From NCBI GenBank assembly GCA_964563465.1, contig CAZLVZ010000033.1, forward strand, positions 1 to 5,383: a stretch of DNA of 5,383 nucleotides, read 5' to 3'. Of the stretch, positions 1-5,383 are shown one piece after another (position 1 is the stretch's first letter; every line of letters begins with the position of its first letter). Below the pieces are notes generated by a model. That model was not told the DNA's origin. It was given only the letters and a program-made list of their open reading frames with translations, and did no database searches. The position numbers and the translations under genes were made by a program. The DNA comes from JAYENY01 sp964563465 (GTDB taxonomy: Bacteria > Patescibacteriota > Minisyncoccia > Minisyncoccales > PEYH01).

Positions 1-851
1 CATGTTTCTGTTTGTAAAAGAAGTTTTTGAGATTTTTCGTTTTGTTGTTTTTTGGTTTTATTCGGTTGAAATAAAAATTTGCTATAGAAACTTTCCTTTC
101 CTAATCCAAGCTCTTCAAGGATAATTTCCCCTTCCGTGTATTTGTCTATAGTGTTTAAAAAACTATGCGCTTCCATTTTAAGGGCATTTCTAAGACTTTC
201 TCTGTCGGATATGTATGAATCAAGCTCATTTATATAATACCTATAAATTTCTGGCGACAGATTGTTTGCTCTACCAAATAATTCTCTAAGAAGCTCTAGC
301 CCTTCTCTCTTGAGGGCTATGCCAGGAAGATAGTTGATTATAAATGGTCGGGGTGAATTTTCTAACAAATGTCCAAGTTTTACTAGCTGAAAAGCTTGTT
401 TAATTGACATCTCTTCAGCTTCCAAGTCTGACAAAAAACTTCTTTTAATAGATTTGCTCGAAATTAAGTCTCTCAGAGAAAGCACGCTAGGAAAATTTAT
501 TTGACTAAAAAGCCATAAATTTTCCGGATTTTCCAGTTCTGGTATTTGATATATATTTAATGCCGTCGCTCTATCAATATGATCGAATATTTTTACAAGT
601 TTAGCAGTACTTTCACAAGTTAGACCCATGTCCCATCCTTCTTCCATTTCTTTTTTTAACCCCGATATTATCTCATTTGCTTCCATAATGTCAAAATACG
701 CATTTTCGTTTTCTGGAATATCTACCGATGGAAGTATTAAATCGCTGTCATCGGGTGGGACTATATCTCTGCTGCCAATAATAAACAATATAAGAGCAAC
801 CAAGAAAATGGCCAAAATCAGAAATAAAATAATTTTAAAAAATTTATTCAT
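1..851 (-). CDS. Membrane-anchored protein of unknown function, C-terminus beyond window
   Basis: I do not recognise this protein. Reading back from the ATG at 851-849, the frame is open for 283 codons to the window edge; the last two visible bases (TG) begin a codon for Cys, Trp or a TGA stop, so the true end is unknown. Residues 5-25 are a single strongly hydrophobic segment preceded by Lys3 and Lys6, which fits a signal anchor with the N-terminus in the cytoplasm. A Pro/Asp-rich linker (about residues 30-49, with PPDD and IPENEN) follows, then a mostly helical, charged domain with a single Cys (79). Notable patches are ENAYFDIMEANE near 48-60 and FQPNKTK near 261-267, which could be family signatures. 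No lipobox or enzyme motif is visible. The start lies 2 bases past the ppsA stop, so the two are probably co-transcribed, possibly with translational coupling; there is no Shine-Dalgarno sequence. Base composition resembles the upstream genes. The ORF is secure, its function is not. Confidence 0.8.
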   Translation of the reverse strand, partial: MNKFFKIILFLILAIFLVALILFIIGSRDIVPPDDSDLILPSVDIPENENAYFDIMEANEIISGLKKEMEEGWDMGLTCESTAKLVKIFDHIDRATALNIYQIPELENPENLWLFSQINFPSVLSLRDLISSKSIKRSFLSDLEAEEMSIKQAFQLVKLGHLLENSPRPFIINYLPGIALKREGLELLRELFGRANNLSPEIYRYYINELDSYISDRESLRNALKMEAHSFLNTIDKYTEGEIILEELGLGKESFYSKFLFQPNKTKKQQNEKSQKLLLQTET

Positions 852-853
852 AA

Positions 854-3244
854 TTATTTTTTAGCAATCTTGAGAAGTGTTTTGATTACAGCGTCAGGAC
901 TTAAAGACATCGTTTCTATTTTCTCTTTTGCCAAGAATTCTGCAAATTCTGGAAAAGTAGAAGGCGCTTCTCCGCAAATTCCCACATATTTTTTCCTTTC
1001 GCGGCATCTTTTAATCACTTTTCTAAGCATTATTTTAACTGCTTCGTTTCTTTCGTCAGCAATATGTGCTATTTCGGCATTATCTCTATCCATTCCCATT
1101 GTCAATTGAGTTAAATCATTTGAGCCAATACTCATCCCATCGAAAACATCTAAAAATTCATCAACCAACATTATGTTCGAAGGGATTTCACACATTACGT
1201 AAACCTTAAGATCGTCTTTTCCCTTTTCTAATTTGAATTTTTTCATTAATGCCAAAACTTTCTTTCCTTCTTCTGGCGTGCGACAAAAAGGAACCATTAG
1301 GGCAACATTTTTTAGACCAAAAGTATTTCTTACTCTTTTTATGGCCTCACATTCCATTTTAAAGGCGGGTATAAACTTTTTATCATAATAACGAGAAGCG
1401 CCGCGCCAGCCAAGCATTGGATTTTCTTCTTTGGGTTCGTAATTTTCTCCACCAATAAGCTGAGCATATTCGTTTGTTTTAAAATCAGAAAAGCGAACAA
1501 TGACTTGTTCTGGATAAAAAGAGGCAGCAATTTGCCCAATGCCTTCAGCTAACTCTTTAATAAAGAATTCTTTTTTATCTTTATGTTCAACCGTTATTTC
1601 TTCTATTTTTCTTTTTACCTTTTTATCTTTTAATTTATCAAAATTATACAGGGCCATAGGATGACATTTTATCTTTTGAGCAATAATAAACTCCTCTCTT
1701 GCCAGACCAACTCCTTTCACAGGCAAAAAAGATGTCTTAAAAGCCAAATCTGGCGAACCGATATTAATACTTATTTTAACTTTTGTTTTAGGAATTTTTG
1801 TAAGACTGTATTCTTTAACCTCATAGGGCACTTTGCCCAAAAAGATTCTACCATTTAATCCTTGAGTGCAATCAACAGTGATATATTTTCCCGTAGTTAA
1901 AATTTTTGTTGCCTTTTGAGTTCCCACAATACACGGTATGCCCAATTCTCTGCTAACAATAGCCGCATGAGCTGTTTTACTACCTTCGTCCGTTACAATA
2001 GCAGAAGCAATTTTCATAATTGGAACCCAATCCGGATCAGTCATTTTTGTTACTAAAATTTCTCCTTTCTTGAATTCGCTCATTTCACTTACGCTAGAGA
2101 TAGCCCTTACCTTGCCTTCTCCAATTTTATCTCCAACAGCAATACCTCGTAAAATCGGTTCTTTCTTGGTGTTAATTTTATATTCTTTATAAACATTTTT
2201 TTTCTTCGCCCCATGCACGGTTTCTGGTCTTGCTTGAACAATAAAAAGTTTTCCTGTTTTTCCATCTTTCGCCCATTCAATATCCTGAGGCATCCATTTT
2301 TTATTAAGATCTGAATAGTACTCTTCAATCAGACAACCCCATTTTGCCAAGGTTAAAATTTCTTTATCTGTTAAAGAAAACTTTAATTGCTGGTTTTTAT
2401 TAACAGGAGATAGTTTCAATCCGCCTTTGGGACTATAAATTAATTTTCTTGTTTTTTTGCTTAAATTTTTAACGATAATTGACTTATAACCCTGCTTTAA
2501 AGTTGGTTTAAAAACAAAAAATTCATCAGGCGTTATTTGTCCTTTAACAATTAGTTCTCCGACGCCCCAAATAGAATTTATCAAAACCACATTTCGAAAA
2601 CCTGTTTCTGTATCCAAGGTGAACATTACTCCGGAAGAACCAATATCAGAACGAACCATTTTTTGAATTCCCACAGAAAGGGCGATTTCCAAATGGTCAA
2701 AGCCCATTTCTTCTCTATATGCAATAGCTCTGTCAGTGAATAATGAAGCAATACATTTTTTAGTTGCATTAATCAAATCTTTTTCCCCTCTAACATTCAA
2801 ATATGTTTCTTGTTGGCCAGCGAAAGAAGCAGTAGGAAGATCTTCGGCAGTAGCAGAACTTCTTACAGCCACACTTAAATCTTTTTCTTTATAATCCTGA
2901 CAAAGCTTTCTATAATTTTTTATTATTTTCTTCTCTAACTTTTTTGGAAATTCTGCGTTTAAAATAATACTTCTTACTTTTTCTCCAGTTGCTTGGAGAT
3001 TTTTAATATCTTTTGCTTTCAGTTGTTTGAATGCTTGTTCTATCTCTTGATTAACTCCACTCTGTTCAAGGAAATAAAAATATGCCCGTGAAGTTAAGGC
3101 GAAACCATTGGGAATATTTATTCCTTTAGGCACAAGATTTCTGTACATCTCGCCCAAAGAAGCGTTTTTGCCTCCAACAAAAGGAACGTCTTTAATCGTA
3201 GTATTTTTAAACCAGAGAACATATCTTTTATCTTTAAACGCCAT
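854..3244 (-). CDS. ppsA: Phosphoenolpyruvate synthase (pyruvate, water dikinase)
   Basis: This cytoplasmic enzyme converts pyruvate, ATP and water to PEP, AMP and phosphate through a phosphohistidine; in some fermenters it may run towards pyruvate and ATP. At 796 residues it matches the family (E. coli about 792). The N-terminal ATP-binding domain spans about 17-345, with GGKNASLGEM (24-33), VRSSATAEDLPTASFAGQQ (127-145) and the closing FIVQARPET (334-342). The swivelling phosphohistidine domain (about 365-470) carries MTDPDWVPIM (401-410) and GSKTAHAAIVSRELGIP, where His426 is the expected phosphorylated residue. The C-terminal PEP/pyruvate barrel (about 480-794) has GVGLAREEF (511-519), ENPMLGWRGASRY (607-619), CEIPSN (685-690), DGMSIGSNDLTQL (702-714) and GICGEAPS with the expected catalytic Cys757. 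No key residue is missing. MAFKDKRYVLWF is a normal family N-terminus, so the ATG at 3244 is preferred, although no Shine-Dalgarno is seen. It lies 15 bases after acdA and in the same frame. Confidence 0.97.
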   Translation of the reverse strand: MAFKDKRYVLWFKNTTIKDVPFVGGKNASLGEMYRNLVPKGINIPNGFALTSRAYFYFLEQSGVNQEIEQAFKQLKAKDIKNLQATGEKVRSIILNAEFPKKLEKKIIKNYRKLCQDYKEKDLSVAVRSSATAEDLPTASFAGQQETYLNVRGEKDLINATKKCIASLFTDRAIAYREEMGFDHLEIALSVGIQKMVRSDIGSSGVMFTLDTETGFRNVVLINSIWGVGELIVKGQITPDEFFVFKPTLKQGYKSIIVKNLSKKTRKLIYSPKGGLKLSPVNKNQQLKFSLTDKEILTLAKWGCLIEEYYSDLNKKWMPQDIEWAKDGKTGKLFIVQARPETVHGAKKKNVYKEYKINTKKEPILRGIAVGDKIGEGKVRAISSVSEMSEFKKGEILVTKMTDPDWVPIMKIASAIVTDEGSKTAHAAIVSRELGIPCIVGTQKATKILTTGKYITVDCTQGLNGRIFLGKVPYEVKEYSLTKIPKTKVKISINIGSPDLAFKTSFLPVKGVGLAREEFIIAQKIKCHPMALYNFDKLKDKKVKRKIEEITVEHKDKKEFFIKELAEGIGQIAASFYPEQVIVRFSDFKTNEYAQLIGGENYEPKEENPMLGWRGASRYYDKKFIPAFKMECEAIKRVRNTFGLKNVALMVPFCRTPEEGKKVLALMKKFKLEKGKDDLKVYVMCEIPSNIMLVDEFLDVFDGMSIGSNDLTQLTMGMDRDNAEIAHIADERNEAVKIMLRKVIKRCRERKKYVGICGEAPSTFPEFAEFLAKEKIETMSLSPDAVIKTLLKIAKK

Positions 3245-3250
3245 ATGTAA

Positions 3251-3282
3251 AATGATTGATTAATGATTATTGGTTAATGATT
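3251..3282. repeat. AT-rich short repeat at the acdA-ppsA junction
   Basis: AATGATT occurs at 3251, 3262 and 3276, and the longer TTAATGATT at 3260-3268 and 3274-3282 (14 bases apart). The array covers the last codons of acdA, its TAA stop and most of the 15-base spacer before ppsA. It is simple A/T-rich sequence, so chance similarity cannot be excluded, but the array sits exactly on a gene boundary. Confidence 0.4.
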
Positions 3283-4612
3283 TAATCGCATGAGCAGCGC
3301 GTAATGGGTCGGAATAATTAGGAATTTTATTTTTTTCTAAAAGATTGATTGCTGGATTGGTAAATTTGCCTCCCATAAAAACAGCGACAATAGGTTTTTT
3401 AGGATATTTTTTCTTTGTCTCAATAATAATTTTAGCATTTTTAATTGGCTCGGTCATTACTTGCATAGTTTGAATAACCATTAAACCATAAATATCGTTT
3501 TGCAAGAGCAACGAATCTATTGCTATTTTATATCTATCCGACAAAGCGTCTCCAACAATATCTACGGGATTATTCTTAGACCATCCCGAATGCATTGATT
3601 TTGCTTTGTCTATTTTCTCTTTAATGTTCGGATTAAGTTTTGTTAAATTAACTCCAAGCTGATAACAATAATCAGCAGCTAAAATACCAGCGCCACCACC
3701 ATTAGTTACTACACCTATTCCATTTTTACATTTTGGTTGCCAGACCAACGCCTTGGAAACATCTAAAAGTTCTTGTAATGATTGAACCTCAATCAATCCT
3801 GCTTGTTTAAAAGCAGTAGAATAAATTTGACTTGTGCCTGCTAATGCTCCGGTATGAGATGAGACCGCTTTTTGGGATATTTTGGTTTTTCCTCCTCTTA
3901 AAATAATAATCGGCTTTATTCTACTTACTTTTTTAGCAATATTAAAAAATTCTCTACCATTTTTAAGCCCTTCAAAATATAAGGCAATTACTTTCGTTTT
4001 TTTATCTTTTCCAGCCCAATCCAAAAAATCAGGCAAGGTCAATCCTGCCTCATTACCATAAGATATTATTGCAGAAAATCCGTAGAATTTATCACTTGAC
4101 GCATCAATAATTGAGTCCAAAAGCGCTCCAGATTGTGATATAAGAGCTATCTCTCCTTGATTTGGAGAAAGGGGCGCGAACGATGCATTTAATCCCGCAG
4201 ATGGCCTTAGAATTCCCAAACAATTCGGTCCGATTAGTGAAATATTAGCTTCTTTTAAAAGTTGTTTAATTTGGTTTTGTAAAAAAGTCCCCTGCTCTCC
4301 AGTTTCAGCAAATCCGGAAGAAATAATAATAATTGCTTTAACCTTTTTCTCACAACACTCTTTGACAATCTTTAAAACGATTTTAGCCGGAACAGCAATT
4401 ATTGCTAAATCAACTTTTTTATCTATTGCCCGAATCTCGGAAAATGTTTTTATTCCAAAAACTTTTTTTCTATTAGGGTTGATTAAATAAATTTTTCTTA
4501 ATTTTTTACCTTGAAGTAAATTTTTTACCAATCCCCTGCCAACCGAACCATCTCGGTCAGTAGCACCGATTACAGCAATAGTTTTTGGATTAAAAATTGT
4601 GTCTAATTTCAT
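3260..4612 (-). CDS. acdA: ADP-forming acetyl-CoA synthetase, alpha (CoA-binding) subunit
   Basis: This subunit works with the adjacent beta subunit to convert acetyl-CoA (or another acyl-CoA), ADP and phosphate to the free acid, CoA and ATP, conserving energy in fermentation. It belongs to the succinyl-CoA synthetase superfamily. Residues 1-125 form a Rossmann-type CoA-binding domain: the N-terminus FNPKTIAVIGATDRDGSVG is characteristic and supports the chosen start. GPNCLGI (128-134) and ISQSGALLDS (158-167) open the ligase domain, and SSHTGALAGT (251-260) holds His253, the expected phosphohistidine that shuttles phosphate to the beta subunit. The third domain has VTNGGGAGILAAD (302-314) and NPVDIVGDA (348-356). 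The 450 residues are about normal for a free alpha subunit. Acyl-CoA preference cannot be read from sequence. No Shine-Dalgarno precedes the ATG; the spacer is instead a repeat element, and the gene is in frame with acdB across a TAG. The last residues (LTNNH) are encoded by an AT-rich repeat, so the tail may be a recent addition. Confidence 0.95.
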   Translation of the reverse strand: MKLDTIFNPKTIAVIGATDRDGSVGRGLVKNLLQGKKLRKIYLINPNRKKVFGIKTFSEIRAIDKKVDLAIIAVPAKIVLKIVKECCEKKVKAIIIISSGFAETGEQGTFLQNQIKQLLKEANISLIGPNCLGILRPSAGLNASFAPLSPNQGEIALISQSGALLDSIIDASSDKFYGFSAIISYGNEAGLTLPDFLDWAGKDKKTKVIALYFEGLKNGREFFNIAKKVSRIKPIIILRGGKTKISQKAVSSHTGALAGTSQIYSTAFKQAGLIEVQSLQELLDVSKALVWQPKCKNGIGVVTNGGGAGILAADYCYQLGVNLTKLNPNIKEKIDKAKSMHSGWSKNNPVDIVGDALSDRYKIAIDSLLLQNDIYGLMVIQTMQVMTEPIKNAKIIIETKKKYPKKPIVAVFMGGKFTNPAINLLEKNKIPNYSDPLRAAHAIKSLTNNH

Positions 4613-4617
4613 ATATT

Positions 4618-4639
4618 TATCACTAAGCCGGGTCTATTG
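4618..4639. repeat. GC-rich 22-base repeat element, copy 1, spanning the acdB stop
   Basis: This copy matches 5360-5381 at 20 of 22 positions, including an identical 10-base core GCCGGGTCTA (4627-4636). It fills most of the acdB-acdA gap and supplies the TAG stop of acdB (4634-4636). It is an imperfect palindrome: the arms pair with one clear mismatch (4623/4637) and some weak pairs, so the hairpin would be weaker than in copy 2. The high GC content stands out from the AT-rich surroundings. Its function is unknown; a REP-like dispersed element is the simplest reading. Confidence 0.6.
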
Positions 4640-5260
4640 CAAAATTTTAGCATCTACGACAACGGCTTTTTTATCGCTGATTATTATTGGATTAAAATCA
4701 ATTTCTTTAATTTGGCTTTCTTTAACAATCATTTCTGATAAAGACAATAAAATCTCCTCTAATTTTAGGAGATTCGCTTGTTTTTGTCCTCTATAGCCAT
4801 TCAGGATTTTATAACCTTTAATTTCTTTAATCATTTCTTTGACTTCTTTTTTTGTAACAGGAGCTAATCGGAACGAAACATCTTTTAATATTTCAGCAAA
4901 AATTCCTCCTAAACCGAACATAATTATTGGTCCAAAAACAGGATCTCTTTTTGCTCCCATTATTATTTCAATCCCTTTTTCTTGTTTTTGGATTAAAATA
5001 TCAGCTTTTTTACTTTGAGCTAATTTGCTTATTTTTTCCCAAGCTACAGAAAGTGATTCTTCGTCTCTAATATCTAAAATTACGCCCCCGATATCAATTT
5101 TGTGCAAGATATTAGAAGAATAAATTTTAAGAACTACAGGATAATCAAATTCCTTGGCAAAATCAAAACCATTTGTTTTGTTCTTGATTATTTCTCCTTG
5201 TCCATAAGGAATTTTATACTTTGATAATAATTTTTTTGTCTCCTCGAATCCAGCTATCAT
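4634..5260 (-). CDS. acdB: ADP-forming acetyl-CoA synthetase, beta (ATP-grasp) subunit
   Basis: This is the nucleotide-binding partner of the alpha subunit encoded next: it carries phosphate from the alpha-subunit phosphohistidine to ADP, making ATP. The whole protein is an ATP-grasp_5 domain. It starts with the family-typical EETKKLLSKYKIPYG (6-20), then YPVVLKIYSSNILHKIDIGGV (40-60), in which His53 sits in the conserved HK-D-GGV motif and probably matches the second phosphorylated histidine described for an archaeal ACD enzyme. GIEIIMGAKRDPVFGPIIMF (96-115), GLGGIFAEILKDVSFRLAPV (116-135), NGYRG (154-158) and EIDFNPIII (186-194) follow. The 208 residues are somewhat short against about 220-235 for free beta subunits, mainly at the N-terminus; a TAA directly precedes the ATG in frame, so an upstream extension is impossible. 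The stop is TAG, inside a repeat element, whereas acdA and ppsA end in TAA. It is the first gene of the apparent operon; no Shine-Dalgarno is seen. Confidence 0.94.
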   Translation of the reverse strand: MIAGFEETKKLLSKYKIPYGQGEIIKNKTNGFDFAKEFDYPVVLKIYSSNILHKIDIGGVILDIRDEESLSVAWEKISKLAQSKKADILIQKQEKGIEIIMGAKRDPVFGPIIMFGLGGIFAEILKDVSFRLAPVTKKEVKEMIKEIKGYKILNGYRGQKQANLLKLEEILLSLSEMIVKESQIKEIDFNPIIISDKKAVVVDAKILQ

Positions 5261-5284
5261 TTATGGTTTGTTATTAATTCATTT

Positions 5285-5290
5285 ATTATA
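5285..5290 (-). promoter_or_regulatory. Candidate promoter box of the acdB-acdA-ppsA operon (TATAAT)
   Basis: On the minus strand this is a perfect TATAAT, with 24 bases between it and the acdB ATG. Read as a bacterial -10, it would start transcription around 5278 and leave a leader of roughly 17 bases. The -35 position at 17-base spacing (5308-5313, TTTTCT) is poor, but an A/T tract (5296-5309) occupies the spacer. Read as an archaeal TATA box, the distance fits a leaderless transcript. In an AT-rich genome such a hexamer can occur by chance, so confidence is moderate. Confidence 0.45.
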
Positions 5291-5347
5291 TCCTAAATTT
5301 TTAAAAAAGAAAATAAGGGCCACAATAGCGATTTCAAAACATATTAC

Positions 5348-5369
5348 ATATCACTAGGATATCACTAGG
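5348..5369. repeat. Perfect 11-base tandem duplication
   Basis: ATATCACTAGG occurs twice with no gap, at 5348-5358 and 5359-5369. The second unit forms the left arm of the palindrome at 5361-5383, so the duplication looks like a copied half-arm of that element, as slipped replication or repeated insertion could leave. It lies about 58 bases upstream of the candidate promoter box. Confidence 0.6.
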
Positions 5370-5383
5370 CCGGGTCTAGTGAT
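5360..5383. repeat. GC-rich repeat element, copy 2, palindromic and touching the window edge
   Basis: Bases 5361-5368 (ATCACTAG) are the exact reverse complement of 5376-5383 (CTAGTGAT), separated by GCCGGGT. With a G-T and a C-G pair inside the loop, the hairpin could have a 10-pair stem and a 3-base loop. The same element, slightly diverged, lies at 4618-4639. There is no T-run next to it in either direction within the window, so it is not a standard intrinsic terminator. It may extend beyond the right edge. Confidence 0.65.

Larger units (their letters stand above)
5261..5383. other. Intergenic region upstream of acdB
   Basis: These 123 bases have no convincing ORF. From right to left they hold the palindrome with its tandem half-copy, a stretch (about 5311-5347) without recognisable structure, an A/T tract, the TATAAT box and a short leader. 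No riboswitch-like fold or clear operator for a known regulator is visible. The gene beyond the right edge and its direction are unknown. Confidence 0.6.

Noticed and set aside
628..1109. Plus-strand ORFs at 628-864 and 870-1109
   Set aside because: They lie opposite the unknown membrane protein and the 3' end of ppsA, have no recognisable domains or start signals, and their composition is that of antisense shadows.
1339..2328. Further short ORFs within ppsA (1339-1539 minus, 1661-1858 plus, 2107-2328 minus)
   Set aside because: They are entirely contained in the intact, motif-complete ppsA reading frame and resemble no protein.
3251..3282. CRISPR-like array at the acdA-ppsA junction
   Set aside because: Units are only 7-9 bases, unevenly spaced, with no room for spacers; this is simple AT-rich repetition.
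4599..4796. Plus-strand ORF across the acdB-acdA junction
   Set aside because: It is antisense to the conserved end of acdB and the repeat; the translation has no family features.
5261..5347. Riboswitch or structured leader upstream of acdB
   Set aside because: The predicted leader is only about 17 bases, and no recognisable conserved aptamer pattern or long stem is present.
5361..5383. Palindrome as an intrinsic terminator
   Set aside because: Neither side within the window has the needed T-run, and an imperfect second copy lies inside the operon, where termination would separate acdB from acdA. The sequence past the edge could change this.

Overview
The window is AT-rich and carries one tightly packed set of four genes, all on the minus strand and read from right to left. 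In order of transcription they are: the ATP-grasp beta subunit of an ADP-forming acetyl-CoA synthetase (acdB, 5260-4634), its CoA-binding alpha subunit (acdA, 4612-3260), phosphoenolpyruvate synthase (ppsA, 3244-854), and an unrecognised membrane-anchored protein (851 to the left edge, C-terminus not in the window). The gaps are 21, 15 and 2 bases, so a single transcript is likely. The only visible promoter candidate is a TATAAT box about 25 bases upstream of acdB.

The first two genes would form one enzyme that converts acetyl-CoA, ADP and phosphate to acetate, CoA and ATP. The third makes PEP from pyruvate and ATP, or may run in reverse. Together they are a small module at the pyruvate/acetyl-CoA node: ATP from acetate formation, plus a link between pyruvate and PEP. 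All catalytic motifs I could check are intact. The fourth gene has one N-terminal membrane segment followed by a soluble, probably extracytoplasmic domain that I cannot assign.

The low GC content, separate acdB and acdA genes, the character of the PPS sequence and very short spacers suggest an uncultivated fermentative lineage. My first guess is Patescibacteria/CPR (Parcubacteria-like). A DPANN archaeon is a real alternative, because none of the four genes has a recognisable Shine-Dalgarno sequence and the TATA-like box lies where an archaeal promoter for a leaderless mRNA would be. This placement is inference from the sequence only.

The main oddities are in the spacers. A GC-rich 22-base element occurs twice (20/22 identical): as a near-perfect palindrome at the right edge, next to an 11-base tandem duplication, and across the acdB stop codon, where it supplies the TAG and fills the acdB-acdA gap. 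At that junction acdB and acdA are in the same reading frame, separated only by the TAG and seven codons. The acdA-ppsA junction is likewise in frame and is made of a different AT-rich short repeat. I see no phage, transposase, CRISPR, tRNA or rRNA feature, and nothing that clearly amounts to a new multi-gene system.
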